Origin: Prevotellaceae bacterium UBA1746
GTDB lineage: Bacteria; Bacteroidota; Bacteroidia; Bacteroidales; Bacteroidaceae
Direction of reading: 5' to 3'
DNA: 64,000 bases
Assembly: GCA_002314875.1 (NCBI GenBank)
Contig: DCHS01000052.1
Location: forward strand, 222,553 to 286,552
How positions within the stretch are numbered: position 1 is the stretch's first letter; each line of letters opens with the position of its first letter. Below are positions 44,828-52,681 of the stretch, piece by piece. Both the position numbers and the translations under genes were made by a program. The notes under the pieces were generated by a model that ran no database searches, was not told where the DNA came from, and saw only the letters and a program-made list of their open reading frames with translations.

Positions 44828-44997
44828 AATGTTTTAGATGTTTATAATGGGTTTATATTTGGGTTTATAAAGAGGTTTATAATGCTTGTTTAATGCCATA
44901 GAAGAGCATGACCAACATTTTGTTTGCAAAATTCGGTATTATTTTTTATTTGAACAAATAAAACACGGTAAAATATGCTTTTGAATAGATTTTTTTG

Positions 44998-45005
44998 TAT
45001 CTTTG
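44998..45005 (+). promoter_or_regulatory. -7 promoter element for the GH3 gene
   Basis: TATCTTTG matches TAnnTTTG, 35 bases before the GTG at 45041. The nearest TTTG upstream (44980-44983) is 14 bases away, shorter than ideal. Confidence 0.5.
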
Positions 45006-45040
45006 CGTTGTCTTGAATAATAATCTAAAAATCTAAATAC

Positions 45041-47209
45041 GTGTTTTCCCCTAAGGTAACAATTTTTGCGCTTATGCTTATGGCAGGAACGCTCGCCGGA
45101 AATGCCCAGTCCCAAAAGGAAATTGAGATGACGGCAAAGGCAAAGGCTATCATCGCTCAGATGACAGTCGAAGAGAAAATTTCCCAGTTAATGAACGCTA
45201 CTCCGGGTATTGATCGCCTCGGTATCAAGCCCTATGACTATTGGAACGAAGGTCTCCACGGTGTCGGTCGTACAGGTCGTGCTACGGTCTTTCCTCAGCC
45301 CATTGGTCTAGGTGCCTCCTTCGATACTGAACTCGTCCAGACCATCGGTGATGCTGTGTCATCCGAAGGCCGTGCGAAGTTCTTCAAGGCCCAGAGCCAG
45401 AATAACTATTCCCGCTATGCAGGTCTAACCTTCTGGTCTCCTAATGTTAACATTTTCCGCGACCCTCGTTGGGGACGTGGTATGGAGACCTATGGTGAAG
45501 ATCCCTTCCTTACCGGTCGTCTCGGTACAGCCTATGTAAAGGGTTTGCAGGGAACCGATCCCTTCTATCTCAAGGCAGGAGCCTGCGCGAAGCACTATGC
45601 CGTTCACTCCGGTCCGGAACGTACACGCCATGAAGCTGACATCCATCCCTCTCAGCGCGACCTCTATGAAACCTATCTCCCTGCTTTCAAAGAATTGGTA
45701 GAAGAAGGTCATGTTGAGGTAGTTATGGCTGCTTACAATGCTGTTAACGGAGAGGCTTGCTCCGGTAATCACCATCTCCTCACTGATATTCTCCGCAATG
45801 ACTGGGGATTCAAGGGTCACATTGTTTCCGACTGTGGCGCTGTTGACGATATCTATGGTGGTCACGCTATGGTTCCTACTCCTGCAGAGGCAGCTGCCAT
45901 CGCCATCAAGGCAGGTCTCAATCTCGAATGTGGTGGTTCTTTCGTTGCCATTGAAGAGGCACTCGAAAAGCATCTTCTCGAAGAAGCAGATCTCGATAAG
46001 GCTCTCGTTCCCCTCATGATGACGCGTCTGAAGTTAGGTATCCTTGAAAATGACAAGGACTGCCCCTACAACAATTTCAGCGAAGATGTAATCTGCTGTG
46101 ACAAACATACCGCTCTCGCCCGTCGTGCAGCGCAGGAGAGTATGGTGCTCCTTAAGAACGATCGCAATGTCCTCCCCATGAAGAAGGATGTTGAGACTAT
46201 CTTTGTCACCGGTCCTGGCGCAACGGACGTCTTCACCCAGATGGGAAACTATTACGGCCTTAGTCCGCGTTACAGCACTTATCTCCAGGGTATCGTCTCT
46301 AAGGTCAGCAATGGTACCAGTGTGAACTACCGTCCCGGCTGTATGCTCGTTACTCCAGAGTTGAACGAGATGAACTGGACTCCCGGAGAAGCTGCGGGTG
46401 CAGATTACACAATTGTTGTAATGGGTATCAATGGTAATATTGAAGGTGAAGAAGGTGAAGCCATCGCAAGCGCATGCCGTGGTGACCGCGAAAGTCTCGC
46501 TATCCCTGAGTGCCAGATGCAGTTCCTCCGCAATATCAAGTCCAATCATCCCAAGAACCTTATTGTTATCCTCACCGGTGGTAGCCCTCTCGATCTTCGT
46601 GAGGTCAGCGAACTTGCCGATGCCGTTGTGATGGCTTGGTATCCTGGTCAGGAGGGTGGTCTTGCTCTTGGTGATCTTCTCTTCGGTGACGCTAACTTCA
46701 GTGGCCGTCTCCCGATGACCTTCCCCGAGGATGTTAACCGTCTCCCCGACTTTGAGGATTACAGCATGAAGGGCCGTACCTATAAATATATGAGTGATAA
46801 CATCATGTATCCCTTCGGTTATGGTTTGAACTACAGCCATGTGGATTACGCCGATCTTCAGGTAGAGAAATACGATAAGAAGGCCAAGAACCTCCGTTTC
46901 ACCGTCACTCTCCGTAACACTGGCAATCGTGCTGTCGATGAGGTGGCTCAGGTTTACCTCTCAGCTCCCGGTGCAGGTGAGACCACGGCAATCGAACATC
47001 TTGTTGCCTTCGAGCGCGTACACCTCGATGCGAACAGTGAGGTTACCCGCGAAATTGTTATTCCTGAGGCTGATCTCCAGACCGTTCAGGAAGATGGAAG
47101 TCTCAAACTTCTCAAAGGCAATTATACGCTGACCGTCGGTGGCGCTGCTCCCTCAGCCCGCACAACATCTCTCGGTGTGAGTCAGGTTCAGCAGAGTTTC
47201 AAGATTTAA
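45041..47209 (+). CDS. glycoside hydrolase family 3, beta-glucosidase/beta-xylosidase type
   Basis: 722-residue exported GH3 enzyme releasing terminal beta-linked sugars. A signal peptide (about 1-22, ending GNAQS), the N-terminal TIM-barrel domain with the predicted nucleophile Asp264 in VSDCGAVDDIYG, the C-terminal alpha/beta sandwich (VVMGINGNIEGEEGE, YPGQEGGLALGD), and a fibronectin-like end. The phrase YDYWNEGLHGVGR is common in xylosidase-type GH3 proteins, so xylan or related plant glycans are likely targets (inference). The start is GTG at 45041. The protein has no YDLxGRRV tail, suggesting a periplasmic location. Confidence 0.92.
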   Translation: MFSPKVTIFALMLMAGTLAGNAQSQKEIEMTAKAKAIIAQMTVEEKISQLMNATPGIDRLGIKPYDYWNEGLHGVGRTGRATVFPQPIGLGASFDTELVQTIGDAVSSEGRAKFFKAQSQNNYSRYAGLTFWSPNVNIFRDPRWGRGMETYGEDPFLTGRLGTAYVKGLQGTDPFYLKAGACAKHYAVHSGPERTRHEADIHPSQRDLYETYLPAFKELVEEGHVEVVMAAYNAVNGEACSGNHHLLTDILRNDWGFKGHIVSDCGAVDDIYGGHAMVPTPAEAAAIAIKAGLNLECGGSFVAIEEALEKHLLEEADLDKALVPLMMTRLKLGILENDKDCPYNNFSEDVICCDKHTALARRAAQESMVLLKNDRNVLPMKKDVETIFVTGPGATDVFTQMGNYYGLSPRYSTYLQGIVSKVSNGTSVNYRPGCMLVTPELNEMNWTPGEAAGADYTIVVMGINGNIEGEEGEAIASACRGDRESLAIPECQMQFLRNIKSNHPKNLIVILTGGSPLDLREVSELADAVVMAWYPGQEGGLALGDLLFGDANFSGRLPMTFPEDVNRLPDFEDYSMKGRTYKYMSDNIMYPFGYGLNYSHVDYADLQVEKYDKKAKNLRFTVTLRNTGNRAVDEVAQVYLSAPGAGETTAIEHLVAFERVHLDANSEVTREIVIPEADLQTVQEDGSLKLLKGNYTLTVGGAAPSARTTSLGVSQVQQSFKI

Positions 47210-47224
47210 AATTAATAAATCAGA

Positions 47225-47266
47225 GTCCACTTCGGACAATCCCTTATATATTTAGGAGCTCCTAAA
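47225..47266. repeat. two palindromes after the GH3 gene
   Basis: GTCC-ACTTC-GGAC at 47225-47237 and a perfect 16-bp palindrome TTTAGGAGCTCCTAAA at 47251-47266. Neither has a T-run. They lie just before the strong terminator at 47282. Confidence 0.6.
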
Positions 47267-47281
47267 TCTATTGGCAAATCA

Positions 47282-47316
47282 AACAGAGGGCATCCCAAAT
47301 CGGGATGCCCTCTGTT
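47282..47316. terminator. bidirectional terminator between GH3 and DUF4332 genes
   Basis: A 15-bp perfect stem (AACAGAGGGCATCCC with its complement) around a five-base loop, followed by GTTTATTT on the plus strand. The flanking genes converge on it. Confidence 0.9.
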
Positions 47317-47337
47317 GTTTATTTAAGAAGATACAAA

Positions 47338-47745
47338 TTAGTAAGTGAGTACGGGGGGAAGAGTCTTTGCTTCTTCTACCATACGAGCAACTTCGCTTGC
47401 AACGGGAACGCGGCGAACGAGCTTCTTTTCTGCGTTTACTTCTGCCATCTTAGCAGCGAGGTTTTCGGGGTTGCGGGTAGCAAGTTCCTTAACGGTGTCA
47501 ACACCAGCAGCTTCGAGGAGTTCTGAGAACTGGCCGGCAACGCCGTTGATACGCATAAGGTCAGCGTGGTTAGCCCACTTCAAGATGAAACCATGAGCGA
47601 TACCGGTTTCTTCTTCGAGAGCAGCGCGGCCCTTAGGAGTTGCACACTTTTCCAACAATGCTTCTGTGGTAGCAATACCAGCAGCCTTGAGTTTTTCGGC
47701 ATAAACTTCGCCGATACCTTCAATCTGAGCGATAGGATAAGACAT
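47338..47745 (-). CDS. DUF4332 domain-containing protein
   Basis: 135-residue small cytoplasmic protein. It consists of helix-hairpin-helix-like units: IAQIEGIGEVYAEKLKAAGI near the start and DLMRINGVAGQFSELLEAAG in the middle, as in DUF4332. Such proteins may bind nucleic acid, but no function is known to me. The frame is open 69 bases further upstream; I chose the ATG at 47745 because MSYPIAQIEGIG matches relatives and a full promoter lies just before it. It is a single-gene unit. Confidence 0.87.
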   Translation of the reverse strand: MSYPIAQIEGIGEVYAEKLKAAGIATTEALLEKCATPKGRAALEEETGIAHGFILKWANHADLMRINGVAGQFSELLEAAGVDTVKELATRNPENLAAKMAEVNAEKKLVRRVPVASEVARMVEEAKTLPPVLTY

Positions 47746-47784
47746 AATTCGTATTTTATTTAGGATTAAATAATGTTCCGTTGG

Positions 47785-47815
47785 CAAAAGTAAGCAAAAG
47801 TTTTTATTCTGCAAA
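47785..47815 (-). promoter_or_regulatory. promoter of the DUF4332 gene
   Basis: On the minus strand TTTG (plus CAAA 47812-47815), 19 bases, then TACTTTTG (plus CAAAAGTA 47785-47792): a full consensus match. It lies 40 bases before the ATG. Confidence 0.82.
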
Positions 47816-47821
47816 AGTTTT

Positions 47822-47866
47822 GTTCAACTTTTAACTTCTAACTTTTATCTTTTAACTTATATCTTA
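47822..47866. repeat. degenerate AACTTTTAACTT repeats
   Basis: About four imperfect copies of AACTTTT/AACTTCT/ATCTTTT fill the gap between the end of the exported-protein operon and the DUF4332 promoter. Similar AAGTTAAAAG runs are common between Bacteroidales genes. Confidence 0.65.
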
Positions 47867-49423
47867 TTATTTCACAATCATCTTCTTGCCTTCCTTGATA
47901 TAGATCTGGCCAGGCTGAAGCTGCTGAACGCGGCGACCGGAAAGATCGTAAGGAATGGGGTCGGAGATGAATTCGTTGCGGACAGAAGTGATGCCGTCTG
48001 TCTCATCATCAACGACGGTCACTTTGCCATCAAGATCCACCTTGACGATGTGAGAACGATATTCTACACCATCAACAACATAGACGGCCTGAACGCCGAG
48101 AGTGTTGAAGAGGTCTTCACCAAGGTATACCCAGTGACGGGCACCACCATTTCCGAAGTTTTCATCGGTAAAGTTGAAGGGGATGAGACTGATAGTGCCT
48201 TCGCCTTGATTCTCTGCGTGAGTAAATGATTTACGGTCGAACTCAAGAATCTCGTCGTCAACATAAATGTAATAGAAGAGTTTCTCAGTGTCGAGGAGTT
48301 CGTCGTTGGTACCCTTGTTATCAATGTAGAACATGAAGCAATAAGGAGTAGTTTCTCCGTATTCGCTATCAGTCATATCATAGATATACGGTTTATAAGG
48401 ATCGGTAGGATGAACGGCAGTTTCCTCCTTGAGGGGCTGGATAGAGAACTTATAGTTTACTGCATAGATATTGCCGGCATAGAGCGCCTCGATGAGGAGG
48501 TCGTCAGCATCAAGGTCAAAAATGCCAGTTGCCTCATCCCAAAGGAAAGTAGCTTCCTTCGTCATATCATAGAGCGAATAGCCTTCGTCATCCACTTTAC
48601 CATTCATATGACCGGTTTTGAGGAAGAGGTTGTAATGGAGATCATCGCCAAGGTACTGGTTTGTGGGGATGTGAACGGTTGCCAGGCCTTCTACGACTTC
48701 GTCCATAGTACCCTTGACCCATGCACTGGTAGCAGGGGAGAGGTAGTTGAAATAAACATCCTGACCATCGATGGCAACAGTTCCCTTATGGACCTGCTTG
48801 GTACCTTCGGAGTTATTGTAGTTGTAGATATAGTCGCTGAAAGTAGCCGTTGAAGGAGGTTCGTTGAGAACAGCATTAGCGGTGAGGGGTTTGAGAACGA
48901 GGTGGTTGTGATAGGCACAACGTGCAACGAGATCGTAATTGCCAGTCTGGGTGTTCTGCTCCATCTGGGCATAGATCATATACTGCTCCGGATTGACTTC
49001 AACGAAAGAACCGTCCTTCTTCATCGTCAGCTGGATGTCACCTAACTCGGTGATATTCTCATCGAGGACACCGCCCACCCAGAGGTGGCTTACACCGGCA
49101 GAGGATCTGTATTCGTTGACATACTGGAGGGGAATGGTCACCGTTCGTGTGCCGTCGGCATTGCGAACAGCGTCACCAGCGGTCCAGATGTCCGTTCCTG
49201 CTGTGCGGTAGTAGGGGAAGAGGTCGCGGAAGTAAATCTTCGTACTGTCAGCATTGAAACTAACAGCCATAGCCATGCTGCTCACCGTGACATTGCCAAT
49301 ATACACGCATGAGAGTTCGTACTTATGGGGTTCTCCCTCAGGAACAATCTGAGCGGTCTTGTTCTGGGCAAAAGCTGTGAGAGAGAGGAGCGCCGAAAGG
49401 GCGAGGGTTAGATATTTCTTCAT
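47867..49423 (-). CDS. exported protein of unrecognised family, C-terminal sorting-like tail (paralog 3 of 3)
   Basis: 518 residues. After the signal peptide (KKYLTLALSALLSLTAFAQ) come two related beta-rich units. Unit 1 (about 22-170) begins PEGEPHKYELSCVYIG and includes STKIYFRDLFPYY. Unit 2 (about 215-330) includes GQDVYFNYLSPATSAWVKGT and NQYLGDDLHYNLFL. A third domain contains NTLGVQAVYVVDGVEYRSHI, and the end is YDLSGRRVQQLQPGQIYIKE plus a basic tail. The architecture repeats in the two upstream genes. I do not recognise the family. The ATG at 49423 is separated from the stop of the preceding gene by a single base (TGA T ATG), so translation is probably coupled. Confidence 0.8.
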   Translation of the reverse strand: MKKYLTLALSALLSLTAFAQNKTAQIVPEGEPHKYELSCVYIGNVTVSSMAMAVSFNADSTKIYFRDLFPYYRTAGTDIWTAGDAVRNADGTRTVTIPLQYVNEYRSSAGVSHLWVGGVLDENITELGDIQLTMKKDGSFVEVNPEQYMIYAQMEQNTQTGNYDLVARCAYHNHLVLKPLTANAVLNEPPSTATFSDYIYNYNNSEGTKQVHKGTVAIDGQDVYFNYLSPATSAWVKGTMDEVVEGLATVHIPTNQYLGDDLHYNLFLKTGHMNGKVDDEGYSLYDMTKEATFLWDEATGIFDLDADDLLIEALYAGNIYAVNYKFSIQPLKEETAVHPTDPYKPYIYDMTDSEYGETTPYCFMFYIDNKGTNDELLDTEKLFYYIYVDDEILEFDRKSFTHAENQGEGTISLIPFNFTDENFGNGGARHWVYLGEDLFNTLGVQAVYVVDGVEYRSHIVKVDLDGKVTVVDDETDGITSVRNEFISDPIPYDLSGRRVQQLQPGQIYIKEGKKMIVK

Positions 49424-49424
49424 A

Positions 49425-50951
49425 TCAACGGAGAACTTTTTTACCATTAATAATATAGAGGCCATGAGAGAGGGTGTTTACACGGCGGCCCTGGAGATCG
49501 TAGATTGCTGAGTGAGCAGAAGGAGTGAGAACTTCTTCGATACCAACGGGAATAGTGTTGTTGGTGCCATTCTTGTCAACAGTAACAATGTTGGAGTAGG
49601 TAGTATTTTCTCCATCGATATAAAGTGCCTGAACTCCGATAGTCTGGAAGTCTGCAGCATTTATATGCTGAAGAAGACACTGGTTCATATAAGCGAAGCT
49701 ACCAGAGGTAGCGGTACTATGCATGAAGTTGGTGCTGTTGTCAGAGAATTCGTAGTTGAACATTTCATGGTCTTCGGTGAGAGAAGAATAGTCGCTGGCA
49801 AGAATAGTCATCGGTTCGCCATCCTTGAAGAGACGCCAGAAGAGTTTGTTTACATCGAGGACTTCATTGTTGGTACCTACAGGCTTGAGGTAGAACTTGA
49901 AATAGGGGTAGCCCTTGCCTGTTGTAACGGTAAGTTTGTAGGGATCGCTGGGAGTGGGGACACCCGTCTCGCCGCCCGTTCCGTTGAAATCGTGGCTGGT
50001 CTTGATGGTGAAGTTATAGGGGTTCTTGTAAACACCATAATTGCCTCCGGTTTCCATCAGGAAGAAAATACCTTCATCGCCTGTTTCAAGGAACAAAGTC
50101 TTTGCTTCCTCGTCATAGGTAAAGACAGCATCCTGGAATTCGTAGTCTACCTCTCCGAGGGCATTGAAACCCTTATACACTGCGGGATTAAAGAAGAGAA
50201 CATAACCCTTGTCGCTGATGCCGAGGTACTGACGACCGGGAACGGTAAGAACACCGTCGTCATAGGTACCCTTAACCCACGCATCGATGTCGGGGGTAAG
50301 GCCGTGGAAATAGACATCGTTACCATCGAAGGCAATCTTTTCAATGTCGTAGCAAGCCTTTGAACCAGAATCGAAATACTCGTAGATTGCGTCTTCAACC
50401 GTTGCGCTTTCGGGAACAGTAACGGGGGTGAGGTCGCCCTTTACAGGCTGGATCTTGAGGTTGCTCTCGAGGTGGTAAGCCTTGAGGAAGAAACCATTCT
50501 CATCACAACTGGCGAGGGCAATATACTGGTTGTTGGTGCTCTGGACGAGAGCGCCGTCGTTACGGATGGTAAGCGTGAAACCGGTGAGTTCATTCTTGCC
50601 GTCGTCAGTACCAATCCAGTAGTAGGTGCTGCCCGTCATTGCTTCGCTGGAATAAACGAGCTGGGCAGGAATGGTGATGGTGTTGCCTTCAACATTTCCC
50701 TTCACCCACATTTCCTTGCTCTTGAATTCATACATGGGGAAGAGGTTGCTGATGTACACGCTCTTGCCGTCTTCACTATAGCTGACATAGACACCGAGAG
50801 CAGCATAACCAATCTGCATACCGTCGCTGTAATAGGCTTCAGCTGAGAGTTCGTAGAGTTGGGGTTCTCCTTCGGGAGTTACAGCACATTGTGCCTGTGC
50901 TGCCATCATTCCGAAAAAGAATGTGACGAGAGTGAGTAAAAAGTGTTTCAT
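49425..50951 (-). CDS. exported protein of unrecognised family, C-terminal sorting-like tail (paralog 2 of 3)
   Basis: 508 residues with a signal peptide (KHFLLTLVTFFFGMMAAQA). Unit 1 starts PEGEPQLYELSAEAYYSDG with KSVYISNLFPMYEFKSKEMW. Unit 2 has NDVYFHGLTPDIDAWVKGTY and PGRQYLGISDKGYVLFF. The last domain includes TIGVQALYIDGENTTYSNIV, and the end is YDLQGRRVNTLSHGLYIING plus KKVLR. The layout is the same as in the flanking paralogs. The ATG at 50951 lies 4 bases after the upstream stop; an in-frame start 51 bases earlier would precede the signal peptide and is less likely. Function unknown. Confidence 0.8.
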   Translation of the reverse strand: MKHFLLTLVTFFFGMMAAQAQCAVTPEGEPQLYELSAEAYYSDGMQIGYAALGVYVSYSEDGKSVYISNLFPMYEFKSKEMWVKGNVEGNTITIPAQLVYSSEAMTGSTYYWIGTDDGKNELTGFTLTIRNDGALVQSTNNQYIALASCDENGFFLKAYHLESNLKIQPVKGDLTPVTVPESATVEDAIYEYFDSGSKACYDIEKIAFDGNDVYFHGLTPDIDAWVKGTYDDGVLTVPGRQYLGISDKGYVLFFNPAVYKGFNALGEVDYEFQDAVFTYDEEAKTLFLETGDEGIFFLMETGGNYGVYKNPYNFTIKTSHDFNGTGGETGVPTPSDPYKLTVTTGKGYPYFKFYLKPVGTNNEVLDVNKLFWRLFKDGEPMTILASDYSSLTEDHEMFNYEFSDNSTNFMHSTATSGSFAYMNQCLLQHINAADFQTIGVQALYIDGENTTYSNIVTVDKNGTNNTIPVGIEEVLTPSAHSAIYDLQGRRVNTLSHGLYIINGKKVLR

Positions 50952-50955
50952 GATA

Positions 50956-52569
50956 TTATAAACTGTTAATTCTAACTTTTCCATTTGAAATATACAGGCC
51001 ACGAGGAGCGCTCATTCTACGGCCAAGGAGATCGTAAGAAGTGGTGGCGGTAGGAGCGAGGACGGTGTTGATGCCGTCAGGTTCGTTGTTGACCTCGATG
51101 ACTGAAGATTCGTCGGTGTCGCGGTTATAGACGATGATGTCACTGCGATGTTCAACGCCGTCAACGGTGTAGATGCTCTGGACACCAACCGTGGTGTACA
51201 TATCTTCGTAGAGATAGACATAGTGGAGGGTGTCGTAGATATAAAAGTCAAAGCTGTCCTTGAAAGAATAAGGAACATCCGTCATCTCCTCCTTGACGTT
51301 CATATAGGTTCCGGGAACGAAGGTATAGATTTCGTCGTCGAAATATATATTATAGGTGATGTAGTCGGGATTGATATATTCCCCGTTGACATCAAGGGCA
51401 TAAAGGAGGAAGGAGATATAGGGGTAGTCGGTATCGAGGTTAAGAGAACGCCATTCGGGACGTGCGGGAACGGCAGGACGATCTCCGGCATAGACATCAA
51501 GACGAGGATTGAAGACGTAGTTCATGCAGTATTCCATACCATCCATATAGTCCACGCCGAAAACCTCGGAAGAAGTGATAGAGCGGGTCTCAGGATCCCA
51601 GCGGAACTTCTTGTTGTTGGCAGTCAACACAAAGTCGTCGAGTTCGCCTTCTTCATTATAGACGGGATCTGCAAGATTATAATAATAAATAAAGGTGTTG
51701 TCGTGGATGAACTGCTTGTCGGGAATGGAAATGCTGTCGCCATCGAGAATACCATAGATGTAGGCATCAGGAGCAGAGGTGGAGAGTTGCATGTAGAAAT
51801 CGTTATCGCGATGCAAAACGTTTACTTTACTCTTTGTGAGATTGCCTTGGCTGTTCTCGTAGGTATAGACATATTCCACGGGTTCGATGTCAGTAGGAAT
51901 ACTGATGGCGGGAGTGGTGACACGCGCCATTTTGTAATCCAAATCAAAAGAGAGACTGCCTTGTTGCTGGTCATTTATATAGACATAGCCTGCACCGCCT
52001 TGGAAAACACCGGCTTTTTCGAATGTGGGAGAGAGGATGCTGTCGCCCTTGACGATGAGTTTGAGTTCGTCCTGTGCTTCCATATTGCCAGTACTGTCAT
52101 CATAAATCATCGGGCAGAAGAAAATGAGGTACTTCCCCCTATAGTATGCGAGGGGCTGGCCGTAAGGAATACGGATTGTATCGCCATCGAGGGTGCCTTG
52201 TAACCAGGTTTCAACACCGAGGGAGGTCGTGATATCTTTGAAATAGACCGTCTTGCCATCCGCATCGAAACGAATCTGGGACTTTACGCTGGAGGCATTC
52301 TTGAACTGGGCATTGTTCATAGAATAACTGTAGAGCGACATGATATAAAACTTCTCTTCGCCCTGGGGGTCAAAGAGGAACGTGACTTCTTCTTCCTCAG
52401 CGCGGGCAATGCGCTTAAGGTCTTTTGAAGGGTTGGTAGAAAAGAGATTGGCAGGCATCAGGGTACGCTTGTCAAGCGGAGTGTTAACAAGGGCCTTGAA
52501 GTCTGCCTGCTGGGCAAAGCCACAGAGGGGAAGGAGCGCCACAAGGGCGAGGAGGAGTGCTTTTTTCAT
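50956..52569 (-). CDS. exported protein of unrecognised family, C-terminal sorting-like tail (paralog 1 of 3)
   Basis: 537 residues, the most divergent of the three paralogs. Signal peptide KKALLLALVALLPLCGFAQ, then a linker with AEEEEVTFLFDPQG, unit 1 (KTVYFKDITTSLGVETWLQG, DTIRIPYGQPLAYY), unit 2 (DFYMQLSTSAPDAYIYG, DSISIPDKQFIHD), a third domain with TTVGVQSIYTVDGVEHRSDI, and the end YDLLGRRMSAPRGLYISNGK with a weaker basic tail. The start is ATG 52569; a TTG six bases upstream is in frame. The 112-base gap before it contains a GGGGC-TAGA-GCCCC hairpin. Confidence 0.78.
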   Translation of the reverse strand: MKKALLLALVALLPLCGFAQQADFKALVNTPLDKRTLMPANLFSTNPSKDLKRIARAEEEEVTFLFDPQGEEKFYIMSLYSYSMNNAQFKNASSVKSQIRFDADGKTVYFKDITTSLGVETWLQGTLDGDTIRIPYGQPLAYYRGKYLIFFCPMIYDDSTGNMEAQDELKLIVKGDSILSPTFEKAGVFQGGAGYVYINDQQQGSLSFDLDYKMARVTTPAISIPTDIEPVEYVYTYENSQGNLTKSKVNVLHRDNDFYMQLSTSAPDAYIYGILDGDSISIPDKQFIHDNTFIYYYNLADPVYNEEGELDDFVLTANNKKFRWDPETRSITSSEVFGVDYMDGMEYCMNYVFNPRLDVYAGDRPAVPARPEWRSLNLDTDYPYISFLLYALDVNGEYINPDYITYNIYFDDEIYTFVPGTYMNVKEEMTDVPYSFKDSFDFYIYDTLHYVYLYEDMYTTVGVQSIYTVDGVEHRSDIIVYNRDTDESSVIEVNNEPDGINTVLAPTATTSYDLLGRRMSAPRGLYISNGKVRINSL

Positions 52570-52586
52570 GGGCAAATGATATTCTC

Positions 52587-52600
52587 GGGGCTAGAGCCCC
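52587..52600. repeat. short GC hairpin before the paralog operon segment
   Basis: GGGGC-TAGA-GCCCC: a perfect 5-bp stem with four-base loop in the 112-base gap between the Omp28-like gene and its downstream neighbour. No T-run on the minus strand side. Same layout (5-bp stem, short loop) as hairpins at 25888 and 44086. Confidence 0.6.
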
Positions 52601-52681
52601 TCGCACCGGAACGTGCCAATGGCTTCACGGATTAATGCCGCTTACCTTGGAACGGAAACCCGGTGTTTTTTCTTTTAATTC

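Noticed and set aside
51148..52203. 351-residue plus-strand open frame
   Set aside because: Antisense to the paralog at 50956, which has signal peptide, repeats and tail on the minus strand.
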